From assembly GCA_900323505.1 (NCBI GenBank), contig OOIN01000010.1:1-64000 (forward strand): a stretch of 64,000 nucleotides of DNA, written 5' to 3'. Made by a program: the position numbers and the translations under genes. Shown here one piece after another: positions 53,082-63,260 of the stretch (its first letter is position 1; each line of letters begins with the position of its first letter). The DNA comes from Ustilago trichophora (lineage: Eukaryota > Basidiomycota > Ustilaginomycetes > Ustilaginales > Ustilaginaceae). The notes beneath the pieces are model-generated. The model had not been told where the DNA came from. It worked only from the letters and a program-made list of their open reading frames with translations, and did not search any database.

Positions 53082-53408
53082 ATGCTACCGTGGCAGACCA
53101 TCATCGTTTCTATGCTACACAACGCTTTGGAAGACGTTGCTCTGGGATACGGTTGTCGCTGTACGCCCACCGAGTGTGCCGTACCGACATTCTGTTGTTG
53201 TTCGGTGGGCTATGGCAAGGACAGCATAACACGGCAGAGTCGTGCCATAGAAGCAATGCGACTATGGAGAGGCGTCGGCGCCGAACAGTGCTCGGGCCTC
53301 TGTTGCTTGCATGATACGATTGAATCTTGCAACTGTTCCTGTCAATGGGCAAGGGTGCACTCCCTGAAATTTGGCAGGTGCGAAAACAGAAACAGGCCAC
53401 GACCCTAA
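53082..53408 (+). CDS. Cys-rich open frame, doubtful
   Basis: 108 codons with 13 Cys, including clusters CRC, CCC, CC and CNCSC, from an ATG with a weak hydrophobic start. Cys density is high for a chance frame, but part of it comes from TGT/TGC simple sequence. Overlapping frames on both strands are also open, so this could be noise. Confidence 0.15.
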   Translation: MLPWQTIIVSMLHNALEDVALGYGCRCTPTECAVPTFCCCSVGYGKDSITRQSRAIEAMRLWRGVGAEQCSGLCCLHDTIESCNCSCQWARVHSLKFGRCENRNRPRP

Positions 53409-55002
53409 TTCTTCCGAATTCCTCTGGCTCCTCACTTTACTTGGAACGAGGATCTGGAAAAGAAGAGGGTGCACCCTTCTTGCAAAAATCATGGCTAGCT
53501 CACCGCTCTCTCATGATCGGTGGCTCGGACTTGACTTTACTAATTTCGCTATAAGCACCGAGCAGCATGGTGCGATCTTGCAACGCCGAGGTCCTCATCA
53601 CTGCGGTCGCAAACTTCATTGTATTGTCCATTTCAAACGATTCTCTTTCTCGTAGCCCAAAACCAGAATCCAGTCAGGGACGAACAGAGCGAAGGTGGGG
53701 ATTGCAGGTTGTGCTGAAGCAAGCATCTCGTCGAGTGATGTTGCATACCTCCTTGCAGCTCAAAGCTTCTTGGTATCACTCTGCCACCCCTCCAGCTCGC
53801 CTTACTACAATGCAGCATCACAACACACAGCCACCTCCTTCGTATCTCTATCTTTCTCTTTCTCTCTCTCCTCTCTCTTCTGTTTCAGGTCCGAGTTTGA
53901 ATTTTGTCGCAGTGTTGCTCTCGGCTAAAAAAGAAGACGAGGGGAACAGAGCTGCAGCGTGGCACTTTTTTCTTTTCTAAATTTCCTGCGCTGGCAATTT
54001 TTTAATTTTTTTTTTGGCCCTTTTTTGTTTGGTGCGCCTGCAGTAAACGTCGTTTTGGCGCCAACGCCCAGCGCCGCGCCCTCTCAGATGTCACTCTTGC
54101 CTTTCCTTGTTCGCTACGCCACTGCGACCCGTCAGGCACAATCGCAGAGAACACTATTAACAAAAAGAAGACTTGCTCGCCTTGTTCGACTCGACAACGC
54201 TGCAGCTCTTTTTACCCTGTTGCCTCGTCCGGTGCTGCCACAGAGATGCGTGTACGCTCGCATCTCACCGTTGTTTGCAATCCCTTAGCTCAGCCGGTCG
54301 CTCGGGATGCCGCTTGGCACAACACATCCAGACCGCGCGCTTGACCGCCTTCAATTGTGTCGTGCTGGTACTGCGTCCACATGGTTTTCATGCTGTCTCT
54401 GGTCTGGTCTTGGGCACATTGGCTATGCAACTCTTCTGCATCCGTGTGCAGCGTTGCTTCTCCCTCTTTTTGTTGTCAAGGATCCCCCTTTGTTGTACGC
54501 AGCGCAGTTGATTGCTTGTTCGTCACAATCTTGGTGTCTTGCTGCCATCGCCCTGCTGGCCTTGGGTCTTGCTGTTCTTGACAAGAGAGGGGGTTGCATG
54601 TTAGCACCCCATTAGCACATTTCCGCATAGGCTGCCGTGCATGTGGTGCTGTCTTGTTCAGCTCCGCTCGGTCACCTGATACCTTCTTTTGACGCAGATG
54701 GGGCATTCACGTCTAACGTTGCTGGCTGTGCAACAGATGACAGACGACAACAAGGGAGTAGTTCAAAGGAAAAGGCTTGTCAGTCTTCGGCATCACCTTA
54801 CGGACAATGGCATACCACAGCATTACGCTGATTCTTCAGCCGAGCTGGACCCTGATCCCGCCAAGCGCCCTCCCGACGGCCATCTCTAGCTTGTGTTCTG
54901 TGCGCCCGCGATACGGTGGGCGCCTTTTAACGCTAGCGCCTTCCTCCTTCTCTGAATCTGTTTTAAGCCTATCCATCCTTTTGGCTCCCCCGTCCAAACT
55001 GT

Positions 55003-55011
55003 TCCCTTTGT
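55003..55011 (-). promoter_or_regulatory. Pheromone-response element (PRE)
   Basis: The minus strand reads ACAAAGGGA, the exact consensus bound by the HMG factor Prf1 in Ustilago maydis. It lies 328 bases before the kinase ATG and about 170 bases before its TATA box. This suggests control by pheromone signalling. Binding is not shown here. Confidence 0.6.
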
Positions 55012-55180
55012 CCTTCACTCCATCTTCTTGCCCCGCCCCCCTTTCCCTTGGTCTCTTCTGTGATCCGCCTTGGCTCGCTACCCTCCTCATTGCAGCATCT
55101 GTCTTGGTCTTTGAGTTGATCTCGGATCGTTGTCTCAGATTACGCTTTGTTTTACATTGCAAGGACTCCGAGGTTGATCC

Positions 55181-55188
55181 TATATAGA
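55181..55188 (+). promoter_or_regulatory. TATA box of the Kpp6-like kinase gene
   Basis: TATATAGA lies 158 bases upstream of ATG 55339, between the PRE and the start codon, in a C/T-rich leader. Confidence 0.55.
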
Positions 55189-55338
55189 GTTCTGCCACCA
55201 TCTCGTCATCGTCGTCGTCTCATTGTCTCGCCGTCTTTTGCACGCACGTCGCCGATCTTCTTCGCACGTCATTCCAGCTACATCACCTCTGACAGATCTT
55301 CGTTCTATCTCGTCTTACTTTCATCTTGTATTGCAACC

Positions 55339-57066
55339 ATGGCCTCCGTCGATCACGCCTGTGTCTACCTGGACAACTATTGCTCCACCTCTGCCGCCGC
55401 CGCACTTCAATACGACCTCTCCAACATGTCGATTGCCAATGTCTCTTCTTCGCCCATCTCGACCGAAACCGATGGTGAATGCGGTATTCACCGTCCACGT
55501 CACGATGTTCGCTCGTACACGCATGCATATGCATCAACATCTGCCTCTTGCTCCATGTCAACCCTTCCACCTCACCATGCCGTTCCTTCTCGACCTATCG
55601 AATATCACACTGCCTATGCGCCTGTCGTTGCTGCTTCCGGCGTATCCACCGTCTCGGTGACAACGCAATCACATCGTCCACCGTCGAAATCTCACTCGAC
55701 CTCTTCCGTGGAATCGTTGGCATCCATCTCGTCCAATGCTCCGTCCACACCAACCCATGATGTGGACGATGTTCGCTTCCATATGGAAACCATTGTCAAA
55801 CCGTCTCGCCTTGCTCCCGAACCCTATCACATAAATAAACAACTGCCACCACCACCGCCACCATCCACACAACTTTCATCGCCACCGCATCAACCTCCCG
55901 CTCATACTTCGGCGCCTGCTGTGACCAAATCACACACAAATGCCAACGCTGCCACTGCTGCTGCTCCCCCGCAACAACCTGTTTCGCGCCACGAAAAACA
56001 AAAATCTGCCATCAGCTTCCGTGTCGGCAGCAAGTACAAGGTCTGCGAAATCATTGGCGAAGGTGCTTATGGAGTCGTTTGTAGTGCCATCCACCGCGCT
56101 ACTGGACAAAAGGTGGCCATCAAGAAGATCCAGCCCTTTGAGCACCAGATGTTTGCCCTGCGCACCTTGCGCGAGCTAAAATTGCTTCGATTCTTCCAAG
56201 AGTGCGACGTGTCCGAGAACATCATTAGCATCCTTGACATTATCAAGCCTAGCACCTACGAGGCATTTACCGAGGTCTATCTCGTGCAGGAATTGATGGA
56301 GACGGACCTGCATCGTGTTATTCGAACGCAAGAGTTGTCCGATGACCACTGTCAATACTTCACCTACCAGACGCTGCGTGCTCTCAAGCCGATGCACTGT
56401 GCCGATGTGATCCACCGCGATTTGAAGCCTAGCAACGTCCTGCTCAACGCCAACTGCGATCTCAAGGTATGCGACTTTGGATTGGCTCGCTCCGTCCTCA
56501 CCGCAGACCAGGATACGGGATTCATGACCGAGTATGTTGCCACTCGTTGGTATCGCGCTCCTGAAATTATGCTCACTTTCAAGCAGTACACCAAGGCCAT
56601 CGATGTCTGGGCTGTCGGTTGTATCCTGGCAGAAATGCTTACCGGTCGCCCTCTCTTCCCTGGTCGAGACTATCACCAGCAGCTCTCTCTCATCTTGGAC
56701 GTACTGGGAACTCCGACATTGGAAGAATTCCACAACATCAACAGCCGCCGTTCTCGCGATTACATTCGATCAATGCCCTTCCGCAAGCGTAGAGACTTCC
56801 GCCAAGTCTTCCCCAAAGCAAGCCCTGAAGCGATCGACTTTTTGCAAAAGACGCTCACGTTCGATCCTCGCAACAGGCTTACGGTGGAAGAGTGTCTGCA
56901 GCACCCATATCTGTCGGCCTATCACGATCCTGATGATGAGCCGGGCGCACCCCGCCTTGACCCCGACTTTTTCTACTTTGACATGCAGAAGGAGAGCATC
57001 ACCAAAGAAGACTTGCGCAAGGAGCTCTGGTATCAGGTGCAAGAGTTCCAGCCCCTCCTCCGCTAA
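55339..57066 (+). CDS. kpp6: MAP kinase, Kpp6 type (Kss1/Fus3 family) with long N-terminal extension
   Basis: ERK-type MAP kinase of the mating/invasive-growth cascade. In Ustilago maydis, Kpp6 has a unique N-terminal domain of about 170 residues and is needed for plant surface penetration; its sister Kpp2 lacks the extension. Here the protein is 575 residues from ATG 55339 (MASVDHACVYLDNYC), with an extension of about 228 residues rich in Ser, Pro, His and Thr. The kinase begins YKVCEIIGEGAYGVV. Catalytic parts are Lys262 in VAIKK, HRD at 359-361, DFG at 379-381 and the TEY activation site at Thr397/Tyr399. YHDPDDEP near the end is the common docking site. A PRE and a TATA box lie upstream. 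No intron or frame break in the coding sequence. Confidence 0.9.
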   Translation: MASVDHACVYLDNYCSTSAAAALQYDLSNMSIANVSSSPISTETDGECGIHRPRHDVRSYTHAYASTSASCSMSTLPPHHAVPSRPIEYHTAYAPVVAASGVSTVSVTTQSHRPPSKSHSTSSVESLASISSNAPSTPTHDVDDVRFHMETIVKPSRLAPEPYHINKQLPPPPPPSTQLSSPPHQPPAHTSAPAVTKSHTNANAATAAAPPQQPVSRHEKQKSAISFRVGSKYKVCEIIGEGAYGVVCSAIHRATGQKVAIKKIQPFEHQMFALRTLRELKLLRFFQECDVSENIISILDIIKPSTYEAFTEVYLVQELMETDLHRVIRTQELSDDHCQYFTYQTLRALKPMHCADVIHRDLKPSNVLLNANCDLKVCDFGLARSVLTADQDTGFMTEYVATRWYRAPEIMLTFKQYTKAIDVWAVGCILAEMLTGRPLFPGRDYHQQLSLILDVLGTPTLEEFHNINSRRSRDYIRSMPFRKRRDFRQVFPKASPEAIDFLQKTLTFDPRNRLTVEECLQHPYLSAYHDPDDEPGAPRLDPDFFYFDMQKESITKEDLRKELWYQVQEFQPLLR

Positions 57067-57640
57067 GACAGTTAAAGGTGGTTCATGTTTGCCCCGTCTC
57101 GATCTCCCTTGCATAGCATTTTGTTTCTGCATCTTCCTCTAATCATCGTTGTCGACTCGTCCGGGTGACGGGATGGCACAAGCATCCGCATCTTTTCGAT
57201 GTAAATACATACTCATCTGTTCCGTCGTACCGTTGCATCTTCATCAATCTCAACTTTCATTCTGCACAGTTCCCTCGATTTGCCTGTTGTGCTTGAATGT
57301 GTGATGATGTTATCTTGCGCCACATCCGTGGGTAGCTAAGGGTACGGATGCAAAGAGAGGAAGTTGCCGTAGAGCAAATTTGGTAGTGAGAGGCAAAGGG
57401 ATGTTGCTCGAAAGCCATCAGGAGTAGAGCGTCTGCTTGTGTTTTGACAAGCAAGACCCTGAGCTACTGAAATCCGAAATCCGAAATTTGTTCAGGGCGT
57501 TTTTTTGTTTTTGTTTTTTCTGCTTTTCAGCCCGAAAACTTTCGGAAAGCGACTCCCAAAATCCTTGCACCCCATCTTGCTTCTCACAACCTCTCTTTTG
57601 CCACTACCATTAATCTTCGCACCCCTCATCACTTGCGAAG
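57067..57640. other. Kinase 3' flank / NOC4 promoter
   Basis: 574 bases without a supported gene. A T-rich tract lies at about 57501-57520 just upstream of the NOC4 leader. Confidence 0.45.
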
Positions 57641-57686
57641 ATGGCAAAAGCACCCACCAGCAAAATGGCTGGCTCAAGCTTCAAGT

Positions 57687-57729
<43 letters not shown>

Positions 57730-60238
57730 GAGCTCGAGCTCGGCCCCAACTTCAGCCTTGGAGCAAGTGCAAGCGCTCCAGTCGGCGCTTCTGTCCTCGT
57801 CCGACCTCAATCCACTCTCTGATCTGCTGACGCTCGCCAAGAAGCTTGCAAAAGTCGGCACAGACCGAGTAGCAAAGGAGAAGAAGGAAGCCGCTGTCGC
57901 ACTGCACCGTGCCGCTCTAGTTCTTGTTAGGTCGATGAAGTCTCTCAGTGGCGAAGATAAGATTCCGTTCGATAAGGATGTCGACCAGGATGGGTACATC
58001 CTCTCCTACGGCGCCAAGTCGGGAAACAAGGTTGTAGATGCAGGCACATCCGCAAAGGCGAGGGAAGCTCAGAACAAGGTGGAGGATTGGATTAGGATGC
58101 GATGGAACGAGACGATTGAGCTTCTCTGTGGATTGCTCGGACACGAAGTTGAGGGAATCCGTCTCGAGGCTCTTCAGATGCTGGTGGAGTTGCAGACCGC
58201 CGCCTCCAGCTCGCTTACTCGTATCTCGGCTGCAGCAGCAGCAGCCAAAGCTCGAGCAAAGTCTGCGTCAAGCAGCAGCAAGAAGGATGCTCCCGAGCCG
58301 ATTCAGTCCACTCAAGCTTTCTGGTCCACCTCTCCCTGGCGCGCCATCAGCCTCGCCCTCATCGCAGGTCCACCCAGATTGGCAAAGCTCGGCAACGGTG
58401 AAGCAGGAACCAGACACCAGGTCGTCCGTATCGCCTCGGGCGTATCCGAAGACGTGAGGACCAAATTTGTACAAAGCGGTTTGGAGGAGTACGACGATGT
58501 CCGATTCTCCACGCTGCGCGAGATTAGTCTTGCTCTGCGCCGGCCCTCGTCCAGCATTGTCGGCAACACGCAGTTGCGCGCAAACACACTGGCTCTGCTG
58601 ATTCAGCTTACTGCCATTCCCACAAGTGCCGAGGATCTGAATAACTTTTTGGTCGACGAACTGTCGATTCCGCCACTGGGTGCTGGATTGAAGAAGAAGA
58701 AGAAGAAAGCTGCTGCTGCCAACGGCAAAGGGCTTTCTGTGGTCGACGATGGAGATTCCGACGCGGAGGAGGACGAGGAGGATGACATGGCAGGGTGGTT
58801 CTCTGACTCGGATGATGAGGGGGAGGCCCGAGCCGGCGCTACTGCGGGAGAACAGCGCCGGGCGGCAGACAAGAAGTCGGTCGGCGGTCTCGGTGCTGCT
58901 GCCCGTGCAGCTGGTGCTGGCAAGCGCAGGAGGAGAACTTTCCACGAATCTTTGCACAGCATGGGTGCTCAACGAGCCGCCTTCTCCACTGCCTGGATTG
59001 ATCTGCTTCTACCTCGTCGTCAGACCGAGGCTTCCGCCGCTGCCGCTGGTGTCCCCAAGGGTTCGTTCATCGGCGGTGAGCTCAGTCTCGCAGCTACTCA
59101 CGAAGTCCTCGTCCGCTTGCACGCTCAGATCCTCCCAAATCTTACCAAGCCCACCCTGCTTCATGACTTCCTCGTCTCGTGTCTCGACTCGCGCGGCGCA
59201 ACCGCTTTGCTGGCCCTCAACGCCATCTTCACTCTTGTCACAAAGCACAACTTGGACTACCCGCAATTTTATACCCGCCTATACGGCATGCTGGACGCCT
59301 CGGTGTTGCACATGAAGTACCGAGCACGATTCTTGCGCCTCCTCGAGACGTTCTTGTCTTCGACACATCTGTCTTCGACATTGGTAGCCAGCTTTGCCAA
59401 GCGATTGTCACGGCTCAGTCTGCGGGCGCCCCCTGCCGCCATTGCGTCAGTTGTGCCCTTTGTGTACAACCTGCTGAAGCGACACCCTCGCTGCATGTCG
59501 ATGGTGCACAAAGAGTGGGATGGCGACAGGCTCAACATTGGCCCCGCCGGCGTGGAGGATCCATTCGACCCAGAGGAAACAGACCCGCTCAAGACGCACG
59601 CGCTCGACAGCTCGCTGTGGGAGCTCGCCTCGTTCGGTGCCGCTGCTGTAGCGAAGGGTAACAGCGGTGGACCGGCAATGGGCGCCGACGAAGGCAGCAT
59701 TTTGCCTGGAGAGGCACACTACCTCGGCTCTGTCACTTCTCTGGCCCGCATCTTGGCCGAGCCATTCACTCGCGAACGATACAGCCTGGACGATTTCCTC
59801 GACATCACCTACGGTACGCTGTTCGAGACCGAGACAAAGAAGACGCTCAACAAGCCCATTACAAAGCCTGGCGAGGCACCTCGTCGCCGCGCGATTCCTG
59901 CATTGGCATACAGCTTACCAGGCGGATTCGGTGCGGGCGGATCGACCGACACGACCTCTTGCAACCGTGTAGATATCTTCCCGTCCGAATCTGGACGTGT
60001 TCGCGCCAAGAACTCGATCGCAGCTGCAGAGAAGGAAGAAGAGGAGGAGATTGAGCGCGAACGTGCAGAGCGTAAGCGCAAGCTCGGTGGTGCAGTAGAT
60101 GATGATGGCGAGGATGAAGAGGAGCGAGAGGCAAGGGAGGCCATTGAGGAATTGAAGCGAGCAGAAAGGGCCAAGAAGCGCAAAGTTGATCAGACGGGTC
60201 AGCATGATGTTTGTGCGTCGCTGTTTAGCTTTGCCTAA
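57641..60238 (+). CDS. NOC4: Nucleolar complex protein 4 (NOC4)
   Basis: SSU-processome factor that binds Nop14 and is needed for 40S assembly. One open frame of 865 residues. The N-terminus carries a Gly-Ser repeat (about residues 16-31) from a GGCTCC microsatellite (57686-57730). The CBF/Mak21-type domain, about 490-645, includes LLHDFLVSCLDSRGATALLAL, HNLDYPQFYTRLYGMLD, HMKYRARFLRLLETFLSSTHLS and VPFVYNLLKRHP, all typical of Noc4. A Lys/acidic insert at 345-390, a basic tail and an overall length above the 500-550 of yeast and human are the differences. No intron or frame break. Start is the first ATG. Confidence 0.93.
57686..57730. repeat. GGCTCC hexanucleotide repeat within NOC4
   Basis: About seven units encoding Gly-Ser repeats in the NOC4 N-terminus. 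In-frame and likely variable in length between strains. Confidence 0.8.
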
Positions 60239-60787
60239 ATGAGTAAGAGAGCATGATGATGTACAATGTCGATCTCAACCTCTTTCAAATCGATACTGTA
60301 ACTACGAATGTAGGCTTGTGTGCATCCTTCATCAAGAGGCGGCGCGTGTGGCTGCTGCATTGAGATGAATTGGCGGAAGCGCAGCGCTCGAGGCCTTGCT
60401 GTGCTTGGGCCAAGAAAAGTCCAACCTGTCAAGGTTTCAGCACATTTCAGCAACTTTAGTGAGGAGGAGGACCGTGTGTGATGCTTTGAAAACAAAGGCA
60501 ACGGGGCCATTGGCGGAACAGCGACAAAGGGCCAAAATGCGGCTGAGCCCTAAAATGTGACTGTGTAGAAAGCGCCTTGCCACCATACTGTTTATCGTCA
60601 CGCATCAGGTAGTTCCCACCTTGATAATTGTCTCTATACTGTAACATCACACCACCTTTTTCCTTTACAACACCACTTCTTTTACCTTCTCACACACGCT
60701 CTCCCCTTCCCACATCTTTGTTTGGCGAACACCATCATTCAAGCAAATCTTTTGTGACATCCTGTGCCACGCACTTGGCTACTCATC
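60239..60787. other. NOC4 3' flank / promoter of the next gene
   Basis: 549 bases without a supported gene. C/T- and A/C-rich leader sequence precedes ATG 60788. Confidence 0.45.
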
Positions 60788-62845
60788 ATGGCAGCCAATG
60801 ACCCCGCAAGGGCCTGGTTCGTCCAGCAGTTCTTGCTAGAACTTTTAGGGCCTCACATGCAACAAGCTCCAGACCCCATCCTGAACCCAGCTGACCATGC
60901 AGCCTACCTCGAGAGGCTCGACAAGTCCAGAAAGGCACAAGCAGAATCGATTGCAGCGCAGAACCTCTCAACATGCTCCATAGAAACCACCGAAGTGGAA
61001 GCTTTATCCCCTGTCGTCAAAACACTCCCGCTTCTGCCGCTGTATGCACTGACCCCACGCCAGGCTACGGAGCACGATCGTCAGAAATCTATCTATCTCG
61101 CTCAGAAGACGCGTGTGCTCCGTGTCGAACTTCAAAAGTACGATGACGACGTCGTGGGTAGGAGGGAAGCCATGATCAAGTTTGGTCAAGAGGTGCTCTG
61201 CGCCCTCTTCGGCTCCGATTGGGTCAATGTCACATCACAGCAGCATGGTGGCAAGGCCACACCTAGTCTGATCTACCAGGAGTATGACCATGGTGCTGGC
61301 TCTTCCTACGGCCCGAACACTGGAGGCACTTGCTGTTGTTCGACACCTCAATCCATATTCGAGCATCTGAGCAGCAAGCTAGGGAAGTCTGACACTCCTC
61401 TCAACCAGGATGCTGCTGCTGCGCTCGACAAAGCTGAGTCAAGACGCAACGTGGGACAGAACAAGCCAGCTGGCGAGTCGGAGAGTGTTGGCAAAGACGA
61501 GGAGACAGACTCTGACCAAGACTGGGATAAGGATGATGAAGATGAAATGTTCTATGAATCGCTCTACGAAGCGCTTCTTACCGACCCCAATTACATGGAC
61601 TCGCACTACCCCGGCGACCTGAGTGGTCTATACAACGATTATGACGATGGATATGGCGACGACTATGGCTACGGTTTCTACAACTCTGGGTTGGACTACG
61701 ATGAGAATTACGATGACGGCTACGGACCTGGGTTCAATGAGGCCATGTTTGAGGCGCTCTACGCCAAGTCTCACGGCGATGACTCTCTGTTTTACTCCAC
61801 TGTGACAGGCTTACATCAATCAAAGCATGCTAGCAAGGGCAAAACCAAAAAGAAGAAGGGCAAAAAGGGAAAGATGGGCGATGCGACTGCCGGCGCCAGT
61901 AACAAGCCAGGAGCTGTTTCGACCAGCAGGACTCCCCTCGCTGCTAAAACTAAGACCGGAAGCACCAAAAACGCCGATGCTGAGAAGCAGACGCCAACCA
62001 CGCCGAAGAAGATTCCGGCGCTTGTCACTGACCCGCACAAACAGCTCGGCAAAGCGTCGCCTCTTAGCGTCCATTCGAAGCTGCCAACCACCTCCGTGGC
62101 TTCAGTTGGTCTTGGACTCGCTTCCTCTCCTGCATCTCTCAGTAGCTGGGCCGCACCTGTGACCGCGAAGAAAGCTGCACCCGATGTGTGGTCCAAAGAG
62201 AATTGGAAGAAGGATGACGTTGAAGTCAGGACCCATAACCTCAACCAGAGATACGCAGCCTATCTGGGCAAGATGCCCACAGAAGGACATACCAAGGACA
62301 GTGCAGCAGGGATCGCCAAGACTAGTAACAGTACCGCCTCCTCGACTGGCGCCCGGACGCAGAACAACGGCACAGCGGATGTTAAGGGCAAAGGTAAAGC
62401 CCAACCTCCCGTCTCCAGTCACGAGCTGGAACGTCCGAGTCTAGGCAAGCGCAAGAAGATCGACACGAGCAGCTCCAGCGACTCCACCACTATCAAGGTC
62501 AATCTCCCGACTAGCAGCTCCAATACACCCTTGAAGCCTACCAAGAAAAAGTCAACTCAAACTGTTAAGCTTCCCGCCCAAACCAGCAGCAGCAGCACAA
62601 AACTCACAAAGAACAATCCGAACCTCACCAAGCCCCATTCCAGCGCGAAAACTGGCGAGGCGAAGCCAAAGGCAAAAGTCAACCCACGCAACAACCAGCA
62701 AAAGCCCAAACTCAACCCAGCGGCTGGAGCAACAGCCGGACCGAAGACAAAAGGAATCAAGTACGAAATGATTGTCTTTAAGAAGCCCTACAAGCCCAGC
62801 AAGAGGCCCGATCGAGATTGCTGGCATGGACGGGTGTATGTCTGA
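60788..62845 (+). CDS. Uncharacterised 685-residue protein with Tyr/Asp/Gly-rich segment
   Basis: Not recognised. Start ATG 60788 (MAANDPARAWFVQQFLLEL); an earlier non-ATG start is unlikely. The N-terminal 170 residues look folded and helical. An acidic region (about 235-265) precedes a Tyr/Asp/Gly/Asn-rich stretch at about 277-320 (YNDYDDGYGDDYGYGFYN and similar), a composition typical of phase-separating proteins. A long Lys/Ser/Thr/Pro-rich low-complexity part with many Lys pairs follows. The last 30 residues (YEMIVFKKPYKPSKRP...GRVYV) are again ordered-looking. Cysteines cluster in GGTCCCST (about 182-189). No signal peptide. The charge pattern (acidic centre, basic end) suggests an RNA- or chromatin-associated protein, which is inference. 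Confidence 0.75.
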   Translation: MAANDPARAWFVQQFLLELLGPHMQQAPDPILNPADHAAYLERLDKSRKAQAESIAAQNLSTCSIETTEVEALSPVVKTLPLLPLYALTPRQATEHDRQKSIYLAQKTRVLRVELQKYDDDVVGRREAMIKFGQEVLCALFGSDWVNVTSQQHGGKATPSLIYQEYDHGAGSSYGPNTGGTCCCSTPQSIFEHLSSKLGKSDTPLNQDAAAALDKAESRRNVGQNKPAGESESVGKDEETDSDQDWDKDDEDEMFYESLYEALLTDPNYMDSHYPGDLSGLYNDYDDGYGDDYGYGFYNSGLDYDENYDDGYGPGFNEAMFEALYAKSHGDDSLFYSTVTGLHQSKHASKGKTKKKKGKKGKMGDATAGASNKPGAVSTSRTPLAAKTKTGSTKNADAEKQTPTTPKKIPALVTDPHKQLGKASPLSVHSKLPTTSVASVGLGLASSPASLSSWAAPVTAKKAAPDVWSKENWKKDDVEVRTHNLNQRYAAYLGKMPTEGHTKDSAAGIAKTSNSTASSTGARTQNNGTADVKGKGKAQPPVSSHELERPSLGKRKKIDTSSSSDSTTIKVNLPTSSSNTPLKPTKKKSTQTVKLPAQTSSSSTKLTKNNPNLTKPHSSAKTGEAKPKAKVNPRNNQQKPKLNPAAGATAGPKTKGIKYEMIVFKKPYKPSKRPDRDCWHGRVYV

Positions 62846-63260
62846 TTTGATTTCATCATCCTTGTACGAGCAGGAGCAAGGGGTTGAAGAGGAATCAAGC
62901 TGGGAGATGGAGGGAGTGTGTACATATCAGTGAGCTACTTGTGTCAGTGAATACGATCTTGAAACGTTTACGACCTCTGCTTCTGCACGTGATGATCGTT
63001 GTCTGTGAGCTTGGTTAAGAGATGTGGTTCTTTTGCGCAGTGGCAAGCTGCAAAGAGGATCGTGGGTGTTCACGGCGGGGGGGACGTTGTTGAGTTGGGA
63101 AGTTTTGGGGCGTTTTTTAACGTTAGATGGGGAGGGTTAGCTGTCTGGAGACGCACACAAACACAGACACAGACACGCGAGAGAAAGGTGAGATGGAGTC
63201 GGATCACAACATTGTATTAAGTTAGTTGAGACATGATGTTGGCAAAGGAAAAGGCAAAAT
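62846..63260. other. Convergent intergenic region, orphan / TAF12
   Basis: 415 bases between convergent stops, with a short CA-rich stretch near 63153-63180. No gene is seen. Confidence 0.45.

Larger units (their letters stand above)
52455..55338. promoter_or_regulatory. 2.9-kb upstream region of the Kpp6-like kinase
   Basis: No supported gene. It contains T-rich tracts (54000-54030), a Cys-rich but doubtful open frame (53082-53408), a perfect pheromone-response element (55003-55011) and a TATA box (55181-55188). The length suggests a complex promoter, as expected for a gene controlled by mating and development. Confidence 0.5.
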
